Shown here in pieces: positions 1 to 7,529 of a stretch of 57,677 bases of DNA (position 1 is the first letter of the stretch; each line of letters starts with the position of its first letter). This DNA is from Acetatifactor sp. (GTDB lineage Bacteria; Bacillota; Clostridia; Lachnospirales; Lachnospiraceae): the NCBI GenBank assembly GCA_024695935.1, contig JAILHH010000007.1, positions 1 through 57,677 on the forward strand, given 5' to 3'. The notes below the pieces were generated by a model. It had not been told where the DNA came from, searched no databases, and saw only the letters and a list, made by a program, of their open reading frames with translations. Made by a program: the position numbers and the translations under genes.

Positions 1-440
1 CCTGAGCCAAATACTCTGTTTTCAGGGAAGTCACTGAGTTTGGCTGCTGCGTATGTAAGAACATCAACAGGATTAGCCACTATCAGAAGAATTCCATCTT
101 TGTTGTACTTTGCTATTTCCGGAATAATCGACTTAAAGATTTCCACGTTCTTTTTTACGAGATCGAGCCTTGTCTCGCCGGGCTTCTGTCCTGCCCCTGC
201 CGTAACAACCACAACTGCAGCATCGCCTGCATCATTGTAATCACCGGCATATATCTGCATTGGCTTTGCAAAGGGAAGTCCATGGCTGATATCAAGAGCC
301 TCACCCTCAGCCTTCTCCTTATTCACATCTACCAGAACCATTTCGGAAAAGAGCCCACTCTCCATTAGGGCAAAAGCTGATGCTGACCCAACAAATCCAC
401 AACCTACTACTGCTACTTTTCTTTCATTTAATGCTGACAT
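1..440 (-). CDS. ldh: L-lactate dehydrogenase, 5' part (runs off the window)
   Basis: Oxidoreductase of the LDH/MDH family, which interconverts pyruvate and lactate with NAD(H) in the cytosol. The visible 146 residues begin [13 protein letters not shown] and carry the Rossmann motif GCGFVGSA at about residue 14, an acidic end of strand 2 (VLVD), the mobile-loop segment KPGETRLDL with the substrate-binding Arg, the ANPVDVLTY segment and the start of the VFGSG motif. KPGETR-type loops favour lactate over malate dehydrogenase, but the catalytic His lies outside the window. The start ATG at 438-440 follows GGAGGCAT at good spacing. The gene continues to the left of position 1. Confidence 0.9.
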   Translation of the reverse strand, partial: MSALNERKVAVVGCGFVGSASAFALMESGLFSEMVLVDVNKEKAEGEALDISHGLPFAKPMQIYAGDYNDAGDAAVVVVTAGAGQKPGETRLDLVKKNVEIFKSIIPEIAKYNKDGILLIVANPVDVLTYAAAKLSDFPENRVFGS

Positions 441-522
441 AATATGCCTCCTTTTTTCTTGCTACATTCAGTATAAACTCACTTATATCATAAGTCCATG
501 AAATATATGTTTACTGGGAAAT

Positions 523-756
523 TTAATCAAGTATCTCACCATTTCTGGAGATTGTCACAACCTGCCAAGGAAGAAGCTTTCCGCTATTCTTTATTGCATT
601 CTCTGCAGATCTCTGAAGCCCTCCGCAGCATGGAACCTCCATTCTTACTATGGTCACGCTGACAATATCGTTGTTTGAAATGATCTCCGTAAGCTTCTCA
701 GTATAATCGCCTTCGTCAAGTTTTGGGCATACAATCATTGTAACCTTGCCCTTCAT
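523..756 (-). pseudogene. C-terminal remnant of a ferredoxin-domain iron-sulfur protein
   Basis: The 77 residues (CPKLDEGDYTEKL, then MEVPCCGGLQRSAENA, then KLLPWQVVTISRNGEILD) match my recollection of the C-terminal end of clostridial 4Fe-4S dicluster proteins of about 230-270 residues. The N-terminal ferredoxin domain with its paired CxxCxxC motifs is absent. A TAA stop lies one codon upstream of the ATG, and no ferredoxin-like coding sequence appears in the bases to its 5' side. No good ribosome binding site precedes the ATG. It is therefore most likely a decayed 3' fragment; a short expressed peptide cannot be excluded. It sits between ldh and the repeat-rich region after rpsI. Confidence 0.6.
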
Positions 757-866
757 ATTTTATCTTATTAAGTTATCCTGGAATTTAATATCATCACGCC
801 CGTAATTATAACATATTCATCCGGGGAAATCTCAAAAATCTATCCGTTTGGTGCGCTGTCTCGTTT

Positions 867-1012
867 TGACATAGTTTGACATGATGGATATAAATCTGTC
901 TTTGTCAACTTTTTCGTTTCCCCCATGCAAACGCATTATTTCATAATGTGTTTGCCAAGAATAAACGCACTTTTTCTCATCATTTTATGCTTTTTTATAT
1001 CAAACTATGTCA
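867..1012. repeat. Nested palindromic element with 13-bp terminal inverted repeats
   Basis: TGACATAGTTTGA at 867-879 is matched by its exact reverse complement TCAAACTATGTCA at 1000-1012. Near the middle a second palindrome, GCAAACGCATTAT (927-939) with ATAATGTGTTTGC (943-955), forms a 13-bp stem with one imperfect pair and a 3-base loop. No credible gene is present. The layout resembles a non-autonomous miniature element or a folded RNA tail. The adjacent stretch 757-866 shows nothing else. Confidence 0.6.
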
Positions 1013-1023
1013 GCGATTTTGGG

Positions 1024-1059
1024 CAAAAAAATACCCCGAAAATCGTGAGTTTTCGGGGT
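1024..1059 (-). terminator. Rho-independent terminator downstream of rpsI
   Basis: Stem ACCCCGAAAA (1033-1042) pairs with TTTTCGGGGT (1050-1059) around a 7-base loop. Read on the minus strand it is followed by a run of T (plus-strand A's at 1025-1030). It is the second terminator-like hairpin downstream of rpsI. Confidence 0.75.
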
Positions 1060-1061
1060 TC

Positions 1062-1207
1062 GGATTACTGCGAATGCAAGTGCTATACTCGAAAATGCTT
1101 CGCATTTCCTCGTTCGCATCTTGCATTCCAATGAATTGCAGTATATAAAAAGAGCTCCTCGAGCAAGCTCGGGAACTCTTTCCATAAACTGCAATTCGCA
1201 GTAATCC
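1062..1207. repeat. 146-bp inverted-repeat element abutting the rpsI stop codon
   Basis: GGATTACTGCGAA at 1062-1074 is the exact inverse of TTCGCAGTAATCC at 1195-1207, which ends at the base before the rpsI stop codon. The inside holds further short palindromes and a terminator hairpin. No protein is encoded that I recognise. It may be a miniature element or a large terminator structure. Confidence 0.55.
1144..1181 (-). terminator. Terminator hairpin just after rpsI
   Basis: On the minus strand AAAGAGTTCCCGAGC pairs with the complementary arm ending in GCTCTTT around a TTGC loop, followed by TTTTTATAT. It lies about 27 bases after the rpsI stop and would end the rplM-rpsI transcript. Confidence 0.7.
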
Positions 1208-1603
1208 TTATCTTTTCGAAAACTGAGGCGCTCTTCTCGCGGCCTTTAAGCCGTACTTCTTTCTTTCCTTCATACGAGGATCTCTTGTGAGGAAACCTGC
1301 CTTCTTGAGAGTAGGTCTGTACTCCTCATCAACCTTAAGAAGTGCTCTTGCGATACCATGTCTGATGGCACCTGCCTGTCCTGTTGTACCACCACCGTGT
1401 ACGTTTACAAGAACATCGAACTTCTCTGTGTTGTCTGTTGCTGCAAGAGGCTGACGAACGATAACCTTGAGTGTCTCAAGACCAAAATACTCATCAATGC
1501 TTCTCTTGTTGATTGTGATATTTCCCTTACCGGGTACTAAATATACTCTAGCGATAGAACTCTTTCTTCTACCTGTACCGTAATATCTTTCTGTTTTAGC
1601 CAT
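1208..1603 (-). CDS. rpsI: 30S ribosomal protein S9
   Basis: S9 is a small-subunit head protein whose basic C-terminal tail reaches the P-site tRNA. The 131-residue product has the family start ([16 protein letters not shown]), the [19 protein letters not shown] core and the diagnostic SKR C-terminus. Its length is normal. It follows rplM by 25 bases with its own AGGAGG-type site, the usual rplM-rpsI pair. The stop is followed at once by an inverted-repeat element and two terminators. Confidence 0.98.
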   Translation of the reverse strand: MAKTERYYGTGRRKSSIARVYLVPGKGNITINKRSIDEYFGLETLKVIVRQPLAATDNTEKFDVLVNVHGGGTTGQAGAIRHGIARALLKVDEEYRPTLKKAGFLTRDPRMKERKKYGLKAARRAPQFSKR

Positions 1604-1628
1604 GATTTATTATCCTCCTTTCAGTCCC

Positions 1629-2057
1629 TTAGAATGTCAATACCTCAGGTTTCTGAGCTGCGTGATTGTGCTCAGGTCCTGCGTATACGTGAAGTTTTGT
1701 AAACATCTGTCTTCCTAAAGGTCCCTTGGGAAGCATTCCCTTAACTGCAAGCTCAACAACTTCTTCAGGCTTCTTTGCAAGTTTCTCTCTGAGAGTAGCT
1801 TCCTTCATACCGCCTACATAGTCTGAGTGCTTGTAGTAAATCTTCTGATCAAGTTTCTTACCTGTTACTTTAATCTTCTCAGCGTTGATTACGATCACAT
1901 AATCACCTGTGTCGATGTGAGGAGTAAAGATAGCTTTGTTCTTTCCTCTTAAAACCTTAGCAACCTCTGAAGCGAGGCGTCCAAGTGTCATTCCTGTAGC
2001 GTCTACTACATACCATTTTCTATCGATTGTAGCGGGGCTAGCCATAAATGTCTTCAT
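1629..2057 (-). CDS. rplM: 50S ribosomal protein L13
   Basis: L13 is an early-assembly large-subunit protein. I chose the ATG at 2057 ([20 protein letters not shown]), preceded by GGAGGAATTC, which gives 142 residues, the family norm. A longer reading to 2087 would add ten residues not seen in the family. The core motifs [22 protein letters not shown] and [12 protein letters not shown] are present. It heads a two-gene transcript with rpsI behind a consensus promoter and a structured leader. Confidence 0.98.
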   Translation of the reverse strand: MKTFMASPATIDRKWYVVDATGMTLGRLASEVAKVLRGKNKAIFTPHIDTGDYVIVINAEKIKVTGKKLDQKIYYKHSDYVGGMKEATLREKLAKKPEEVVELAVKGMLPKGPLGRQMFTKLHVYAGPEHNHAAQKPEVLTF

Positions 2058-2094
2058 TATGAATTCCTCCGTATTTGTTGTTTTCATTAGTTAA

Positions 2095-2165
2095 ATAACC
2101 CAAAGTCATTAACCACCGCGGATGTCCGGGCCGCCGTAAATCAACACTTTGAATCTGAATGTATA
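2095..2165 (-). promoter_or_regulatory. Structured 5' leader of rplM (L13-leader-like)
   Basis: Between promoter and rplM lies about 160 nt of untranslated leader. It contains a hairpin in which AAAGT/ACTTT (plus 2102-2106 and 2146-2150) closes an inner GCGG/CCGC stem. Firmicutes are known to have an L13 leader motif at this place through which L13 represses its own operon. I assign it by position and structure only; a covariance-model match was not made. Confidence 0.45.
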
Positions 2166-2225
2166 TATAAATTACTTTCATCGGGGCTTTGACAAAAGCA
2201 ATTCTACATATTGCCACAGTTGTAT

Positions 2226-2254
2226 ATTATATGATAACAAAACTTTCATGTCAA
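2226..2254 (-). promoter_or_regulatory. Consensus sigma-A promoter of rplM-rpsI
   Basis: Read on the minus strand: TTGACA (2254-2249), a 17-base spacer, then TATAAT (2231-2226). Both hexamers are perfect consensus. It lies about 170 bases upstream of the rplM start and downstream of truA, so rplM-rpsI has its own promoter. Confidence 0.85.
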
Positions 2255-2304
2255 TAAGTTTTTCCAACAATTCTCTTTTCAAAAATCCTGAAAAACACTG
2301 AAAG

Positions 2305-3048
2305 TCATTCAAACTCATATTTAATAAGTGTAAGGCCCCTTGCAGGTGCTGTGGGCCCCGCCGCCTGTCTGTCGCAGGCTTCTATTATCTTAGGCATTTC
2401 CGATGCCGCTCTCTTACCTCGGCCAACTTCCATCAAGGTTCCCGCTATAATCCTGACCATGTTATATAAAAAGCCTGCACCCGTCACCCTGATCACGATA
2501 TCTGTGTCTTCTCTGTAAACCTTTGCATCATACAGGAGCCTGACTGTTGTAAGGACTTGGGCCCCCTCTGAGCAAAAGCTCTTAAAGTCATGTTCTCCTA
2601 TTAAAAATGCCGCCGCCTCGTTCATGGCTTCCACATCAAAATCACCATATTCAAAATCCGCATACAGCCTCTTTGTAGGTAAAGGTATGGGAGCATTATA
2701 GATCCGATACTCGTAAGTCTTTTTAGAGTTTACCTTCCTCGGGTGCCAGTCGGGTGAAACTTCGTCAGATTTTAAAACTCTGATGTCCTCCGGCAGGTAT
2801 TGGTTTAAAGCAAAGGAAAACTTATCCGCAGGGATCGGACTGTCTGTATCGAAGACAGCAATGTTACCAAGCGAATGAACTCCTGCATCCGTTCTGCTTG
2901 CGCCGACGACTTCCACGTCCTCTTTTGTGAGGTTAAAGATCGCATCATGAAGTTTTTCCTCAACTGTGACGGCATTATTCTGATACTGCCAACCGTGATA
3001 TGCGGTTCCGTCATATGCCACCACCAGCCTGACTCGCTTTTTTTCCAT
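2305..3048 (-). CDS. truA: tRNA pseudouridine synthase A
   Basis: TruA converts uridines 38-40 of the tRNA anticodon arm to pseudouridine. The 247-residue product starts MEKKRVRLVVAYDGTAYHGWQ and carries the catalytic motif SRTDAGVHS with its Asp at about residue 53. The later YNMVRIIAGTL segment is also typical. Length matches the family. It is the last gene of the ecfA1-ecfA2-ecfT-truA run, an order conserved in Firmicutes, with a 49-base gap after ecfT. Confidence 0.96.
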   Translation of the reverse strand: MEKKRVRLVVAYDGTAYHGWQYQNNAVTVEEKLHDAIFNLTKEDVEVVGASRTDAGVHSLGNIAVFDTDSPIPADKFSFALNQYLPEDIRVLKSDEVSPDWHPRKVNSKKTYEYRIYNAPIPLPTKRLYADFEYGDFDVEAMNEAAAFLIGEHDFKSFCSEGAQVLTTVRLLYDAKVYREDTDIVIRVTGAGFLYNMVRIIAGTLMEVGRGKRAASEMPKIIEACDRQAAGPTAPARGLTLIKYEFE

Positions 3049-3097
3049 ATAAAAATTAAACCTGTCCGAATTTATTGGTCATACATTCCGGTTCCTG

Positions 3098-3901
3098 TTA
3101 AAAGAGCACCCGTCCTATCAAAATGCTGAGGACCATATATAATAGGAGACAGACGTAACCGATGTAATCTGCCTTCCTGTAAATAAGCGGTTTCATCTTT
3201 GTCCTGCCGTCGCCTCCGCGATAGCATCTGGCCTCCATTGCCATAGCCAGATCGTTTGCACGTCTGAAGGCAGAAATGAAAAGAGGTACTAAAATAGGAA
3301 CCAATGCCTTTGCTCTTTTAAAAATATTGCCGCTTTCAAAGTCGGCTCCCCTTGCAAGCTGCGCCTTCATGATCTTGTCTGTTTCTTCCAATAAAATAGG
3401 AATAAACCTGAGAGCGATGGACATCATCATTGCGATCTCGTGAACGGGAACCTTTATCTTTTTCATGGGATTAAGTGCTTTTTCAAGTCCGTCTGTCAGG
3501 TTGTTTGGCGTTGTGGTAAGCGTCATGACAGAAGATCCGATTATCAGAAAAATAAGTCTGACTGCCATGGTAGCTGCTGTCGCAAGTCCCTCCTTTGTGA
3601 CGGAAATCTTCCAAAAACTAAAGATCACTTCACCCGGTGTCAGAAACAGATTAAATATAACCGTGATGAGCAGGATCATGACTATCGCCTTCATTCCTTT
3701 AATCATAAACTTAAAAGGCACTCGGGAAAGTTTTATGACAATTGCAAGGAAAATTGCAGCCACTGCATATCCTGCGTAATTATCGAAACAAAATAACGAA
3801 ATAATAAACAAAAGCGTTCCCGCAAGCTTCACCCTGGGGTCCATTCTATGTATAATTGAGTCGGTCTGATAGTATTGGCCGATGGTGATATCTCTAATCA
3901 T
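3098..3901 (-). CDS. ecfT: ECF transporter transmembrane (T) component
   Basis: EcfT is the membrane scaffold of energy-coupling-factor vitamin importers, joining the two ATPases to exchangeable substrate-binding S components. The 267-residue protein has several hydrophobic segments (about residues 27-60, 68-90, 108-130 and a C-terminal one). It has both cytoplasmic coupling-helix Arg motifs, in AQLARGADF and MEARCYRGG. It lies just after ecfA2. No S component gene is present here, as expected for a group II ECF module that serves many S proteins. Confidence 0.93.
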   Translation of the reverse strand: MIRDITIGQYYQTDSIIHRMDPRVKLAGTLLFIISLFCFDNYAGYAVAAIFLAIVIKLSRVPFKFMIKGMKAIVMILLITVIFNLFLTPGEVIFSFWKISVTKEGLATAATMAVRLIFLIIGSSVMTLTTTPNNLTDGLEKALNPMKKIKVPVHEIAMMMSIALRFIPILLEETDKIMKAQLARGADFESGNIFKRAKALVPILVPLFISAFRRANDLAMAMEARCYRGGDGRTKMKPLIYRKADYIGYVCLLLYMVLSILIGRVLF

Positions 3902-3962
3902 GTTTCTCCTTTTGATCCTTTTTCAAAGGACATTTTCCGTGAGAATAAAATCAATCCCGTAA

Positions 3963-4814
3963 TTATCTTTTGCTGAGAGCATCCATAATGGTTTCCACAG
4001 CCTCACTTATGGTGGTGGCATTCACGTCCACGCAAAGACCGTGTTCCTTTAATGAATTCAATGTATATGTGACCTGAGGTGCCGCAAGTCCGACCTCCTC
4101 CAGTTCTTTGTAATGTTTAAAGACTTCCTTGGGAACATCATTATACATTATCTTTCCTTTGTTAAGGACCAGTATCCTGTCAACATACTCTGCCACATCC
4201 TCCATGGAATGGGACACCAGGATGATGGTAAGTCCGGTCTCTTTCTGCAGGCCCTTTATCATGTTTAAGATGTCTTTTCTGCCCTTTGGGTCAAGGCCCG
4301 CCGTAGGCTCATCCAGGATGAGGACCTCAGGATGCATGGCAAGAACTCCCGCAATGGCAACCCTTCTCTTTTGTCCCCCCGACAGATCAAATGGAGAATT
4401 ATAAAACAGTTCGTCCGGAAATCCCACTTTTTTCAAAGCGTCATAGGCTCTTAACTGAATCTCTTTTTTATCGAGGCCCAGGTTTTTGGGTCCGTAACAA
4501 ACGTCGTCAAAGACCGTAGTCTCAAAGAGCTGGTGCTCGGGATATTGAAATACAAGTCCCACCTTGCTCCTTAAATCTTTTAATTTATAATCCTTGTCAT
4601 ATATGTCCTGTCCGTCAAAATAGATAGTGCCGCTCGTTGCCTTAAGCAGTCCGTTTAAGTGCTGCATGAGGGTGGATTTTCCGGAGCCGGTGTGACCTAT
4701 AACTCCCACGAACTCACCGTCATTTATGACCAGATTAATGTCGTCAAGCGCTTTTACGGCAAGTGGCGTATCGGACCCATATACAAAATTTACATGATCG
4801 ATGATTATAGACAT
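3963..4814 (-). CDS. ecfA2: ECF transporter ATPase, A2 subunit
   Basis: ABC-type ATPase of the ECF vitamin transporter. The 283 residues show Walker A GHTGSGKST at about 41, Q-loop VFQYPEHQLF, signature LSGGQKRR, Walker B VLILDEPTAG and the switch His in LVSHS. The paired ATPase lies 12 bases upstream, so the two form the usual A1-A2 heterodimer. The C-terminal tail past about 225 is typical of EcfA proteins. Calling it A2 rests on gene order and on similarity to the shorter-signature paralog. Confidence 0.93.
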   Translation of the reverse strand: MSIIIDHVNFVYGSDTPLAVKALDDINLVINDGEFVGVIGHTGSGKSTLMQHLNGLLKATSGTIYFDGQDIYDKDYKLKDLRSKVGLVFQYPEHQLFETTVFDDVCYGPKNLGLDKKEIQLRAYDALKKVGFPDELFYNSPFDLSGGQKRRVAIAGVLAMHPEVLILDEPTAGLDPKGRKDILNMIKGLQKETGLTIILVSHSMEDVAEYVDRILVLNKGKIMYNDVPKEVFKHYKELEEVGLAAPQVTYTLNSLKEHGLCVDVNATTISEAVETIMDALSKR

Positions 4815-4826
4815 TGGTAAAATCTC

Positions 4827-5675
4827 CTATTTCAGGCCAAGCACAGCCACTAATTCCTCTGTAGTCAGAATTCCGTCAGGAATGTTCAGCCCGCGTTTTT
4901 TAAGTTCATGGGCAAGCAGTGTTACCTGGGGCACATCAAGCCTGAGTGCCTGCAGTTCATCAACTCTTGAAAAAATCTCCCTGGGGGTTCCCTCCATGGC
5001 CACATGGCCTTTGTCCATTACAAAAACTTTGTCGGCATAAATGATCTCCTCCATGTAATGAGTGATGAGGATCACTGTTACGCCCTCCACGTCGTTTAAG
5101 GCTCTGGCCGCGCGGACTACCTCTTTTCGTCCGTTTGGATCGAGCATGGCAGTGGGCTCGTCAAATATAATGCACTTTGGATGCATGGCCAGAACTCCCG
5201 CTATGGAGACGCGCTGCTTTTGACCTCCCGAAAGCTTGTTGGGAGAATATTTTCTGAAATCATACATTTCAACTGCACGAAGGCTTTCCTCCACACGCTC
5301 CCAGATCTGGGCTGTAGGGATACCCATGTTTTCAGGTCCAAATCCCACATCCTCCTCCACAACCTGACCGATGATCTGGTTGTCGGGATTTTGAAATACC
5401 ATTCCCGAGGTCTGTCTGATGTCCCAGACCTTCTCTCCGTCGGCGGTATCCATTCCATCCACCCAAACAGAGCCCTCAGAGGGATGTAAGATGGCATTCA
5501 TATGTTTTGCGAGGGTGCTCTTTCCGGAGCCGTTATGGCCCAAAATCGCGATGAACTGGCCCTGTTCTATATCCAGATTCACTCCGTCCACCGCGCGGAC
5601 TATCGCTTCCACATTGCCGTCATCATCGCGACGTATATATTCATATGCAAGATCTTTGGTTTTTATTATTCCCAT
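4827..5675 (-). CDS. ecfA1: ECF transporter ATPase, A1 subunit
   Basis: First ATPase of the ECF module. Walker A GHNGSGKST, Q-loop VFQNPDNQI, signature LSGGQKQR, Walker B IIFDEPTAMLD and switch LITHY are visible. I prefer the ATG at 5675 (MGIIKTKDLAYEYIRR, 282 residues). The frame stays open to a GTG at 5702, which would add nine residues that do not look like the family. The gene has its own promoter at 5717-5745 and is separated from rplQ by a divergent peptidase gene, unlike the usual direct rplQ-ecfA1 link. Confidence 0.92.
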   Translation of the reverse strand: MGIIKTKDLAYEYIRRDDDGNVEAIVRAVDGVNLDIEQGQFIAILGHNGSGKSTLAKHMNAILHPSEGSVWVDGMDTADGEKVWDIRQTSGMVFQNPDNQIIGQVVEEDVGFGPENMGIPTAQIWERVEESLRAVEMYDFRKYSPNKLSGGQKQRVSIAGVLAMHPKCIIFDEPTAMLDPNGRKEVVRAARALNDVEGVTVILITHYMEEIIYADKVFVMDKGHVAMEGTPREIFSRVDELQALRLDVPQVTLLAHELKKRGLNIPDGILTTEELVAVLGLK

Positions 5676-5716
5676 AATCGCACTCACATTCCGTTTATAC
5701 ACAAAAGTTTCTACTT

Positions 5717-5745
5717 ATTTTACAAAAAAATGAGTAAAAATTCAA
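5717..5745 (-). promoter_or_regulatory. Promoter of the ecfA1-ecfA2-ecfT-truA operon
   Basis: On the minus strand TTGAAT (5745-5740), a 17-base spacer and TAAAAT (5722-5717) lie about 45 bases upstream of the ecfA1 start. Confidence 0.6.
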
Positions 5746-5794
5746 CACCAACCCGTATATTATTGTAAACCTGCAGGCTGAATTCATGCTCTTT

Positions 5795-5827
5795 TTGTTA
5801 TTCTTTTTCATTAATTTATTGTATAAT
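5795..5827 (+). promoter_or_regulatory. Possible promoter of the M15 peptidase gene
   Basis: A perfect TATAAT at 5822-5827 lies 37 bases before the start codon. The nearest -35-like hexamer, TTGTTA at 5795, is 21 bases away, too far for a good sigma-A match, so only the -10 is convincing. Confidence 0.35.
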
Positions 5828-5863
5828 CGTACTGTATGAAAAAATGATCTTACGGAGTAAATG

Positions 5864-6817
5864 ATGGACAGAAAAAAAATATTGAAATCCCTGGGTATCA
5901 TAGTGGGGATCACTCTCTTTGTGACATTGAGCACGAGACTGTCACAAAAGAGCAATTACACCCTGACCGATTATGCAGCGGACCACCCCGAGCTTAACGT
6001 AAAGACAGAAAAAAGTATCTCCGCGGGCGATGACTCGACCTATGATGAAATATCAAAAAATAATGAAGTCGAAAAAAAGCAGGATGCTAACTCTGTAAAA
6101 GAAAAAACAGCCTCCGGCAATGTGGAAGCAGACTTAATAGAAACAGATATGGAAAATGAAGCAAAACAGGAAATAAGGACCGAAATGCTTATAGGCGAAA
6201 CACTTATGCACTTAGACGGAAGCGAGGGTGATTTTTTTAGAAAAGACATCTCGGAGGACCTTAGAAAATATATAACAGGGATTTCCTACCCGGCTGAAGA
6301 ACAGACGGATATAGACATATCTGACCTTGATTATGTCCACATAAAATATATGGACTTTGAAGGAAATCCCGCAAACGGAGAGCTTATCTGCAACAAATAC
6401 ATCTCCGAGGATCTGATCTATATTTTTTCAAAGCTGTATGAAAATGATTACAGAATAGAAAAAGTAAGACTCATAGATGAGTATGACGGGGACGATGACC
6501 TCTCCATGGCAGATAATAACAGTTCCTGCTTTAATTACAGGAATATTGTCGGAACAAAAACCCTCTCAAAGCATTCTCTGGGACTGGCGATTGACATTAA
6601 CCCTCTCTACAACCCTTATATAACCTTTAATGATGACGGAACAAGCAATATCTATCCCAAAGGATCAGAAGGATACGCGGACAGGTCAAAGGACTTTCCT
6701 TATAAGATCGATGAAAACGACCTCTGTTACAAGCTCTTTACAGAGCGTGGATTTACCTGGGGAGGCAACTGGAACTCTTCAAAAGATTATCAGCATTTCC
6801 AAAAAACAAAGCCTTAG
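5864..6817 (+). CDS. Membrane-anchored M15-family peptidase (D,D/L,D-carboxypeptidase-like)
   Basis: Predicted zinc peptidase acting on cell-wall peptides outside the membrane. An N-terminal signal anchor (about residues 10-25) is followed by a low-complexity acidic/Lys linker to about residue 110. The C-terminal M15 domain has the zinc motif SKHSLGLAIDIN (SxHxxGxAxD), then WGGNWN and the final zinc His in DYQHFQK. I take the second ATG (5864) because GGAG at 5854-5857 is only 3 bases from the first. It is the only plus-strand gene among the ribosomal block and separates rplQ from ecfA1. Its TAG stop lies inside the terminator stem it shares with rplQ. Substrate bond specificity cannot be told from sequence. 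Confidence 0.85.
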   Translation: MDRKKILKSLGIIVGITLFVTLSTRLSQKSNYTLTDYAADHPELNVKTEKSISAGDDSTYDEISKNNEVEKKQDANSVKEKTASGNVEADLIETDMENEAKQEIRTEMLIGETLMHLDGSEGDFFRKDISEDLRKYITGISYPAEEQTDIDISDLDYVHIKYMDFEGNPANGELICNKYISEDLIYIFSKLYENDYRIEKVRLIDEYDGDDDLSMADNNSSCFNYRNIVGTKTLSKHSLGLAIDINPLYNPYITFNDDGTSNIYPKGSEGYADRSKDFPYKIDENDLCYKLFTERGFTWGGNWNSSKDYQHFQKTKP

Positions 6818-6838
6818 GCATTTGCCTAAGGCTTTAAA
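6801..6838. terminator. Shared bidirectional terminator of the M15 gene and rplQ
   Basis: AAAGCCTTAGGCA (6808-6820) pairs perfectly with TGCCTAAGGCTTT (6823-6835) around a 2-base gap. The minus-strand reading is followed by a T-rich run (complement of AAAAAACAAA), so it ends the alpha operon. The plus reading is followed by a weaker TTT/TTAA tail. Confidence 0.85.
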
Positions 6839-6853
6839 ATTACTCATTTTAGA

Positions 6854-7390
6854 TTAAACAAGCTCAAGAAGAACTTCCATAGCTGCGTCACCCTTACGCT
6901 GACCGATCTTTACGATTCTGGTGTAACCACCCTTACGATCTGCATACTTAGGTGCATACTCATCAAAGAGTTTTGCAACGAGGTCAAGCTCTTTTGTGTT
7001 TTTCTTTTTTCCGGCAACCTCTGAAGGAACTTCTACAACAGGCATAAGAACCTTGAGCATCTGACGACGAGCGTGAAGTCTTGAAGGAAGGTCCTTCTTG
7101 ATTTCTTTCTCTACTGTGTCATACTTAGTTACTTTCTTGCCGTCTACAACTTCCTTAACGCGCTTTCCGTCTTTATCCTTTACAGCAACCTTTGCAGATA
7201 CTGTAACTGTCTCGAAGTTGTCTTTTTCCTTTACTGCAAGAGCGATAAGACCGTCAACGATCTTTCTTACTTCCTCTGCTCTTGTCTGTGTGGTAACGAT
7301 CTTGCCGTTAGCGATAACTGCTGTTACCTGGTTTCTGAGTAATGCTTTTCTCTGGGAAGATGTTCTTCCGAGTTTACGATACTTTGCCAT
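6854..7390 (-). CDS. rplQ: 50S ribosomal protein L17 with central insertion
   Basis: L17 lies near the peptide exit tunnel. The ends are canonical: YRKLGRTSSQRKALLRN at the start, LHARRQ in the middle, then KGGYTRIVKIGQRKGDAA and a final LELV. At 178 residues it is about 55 longer than Bacillus L17 (about 120). The extra residues are mainly at about 55-105, lysine- and valine-rich and lying before LHARRQ. I recall similar long L17 proteins in Lachnospiraceae, so this looks like a lineage trait, not damage. Last gene of the alpha operon. Confidence 0.96.
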   Translation of the reverse strand: MAKYRKLGRTSSQRKALLRNQVTAVIANGKIVTTQTRAEEVRKIVDGLIALAVKEKDNFETVTVSAKVAVKDKDGKRVKEVVDGKKVTKYDTVEKEIKKDLPSRLHARRQMLKVLMPVVEVPSEVAGKKKNTKELDLVAKLFDEYAPKYADRKGGYTRIVKIGQRKGDAAMEVLLELV

Positions 7391-7529
7391 GATTTGTTTT
7401 CCTTTCTCTTTTACATGGTGTCATAGGGCAACGCCTTTGGTCTTATTTGCCATATGATGGTTTAAACCAAAAGAGTAACCGGAGTGCGCCTTTTGGACTT
7501 ACCGCTCCGGGAACCTTTTAATCTTTTAA

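Noticed and set aside
1000-1194. Small ORFs of 60-70 residues in the rpsI downstream region
   Set aside because: They lie in palindromic and terminator sequence with no ribosome sites.
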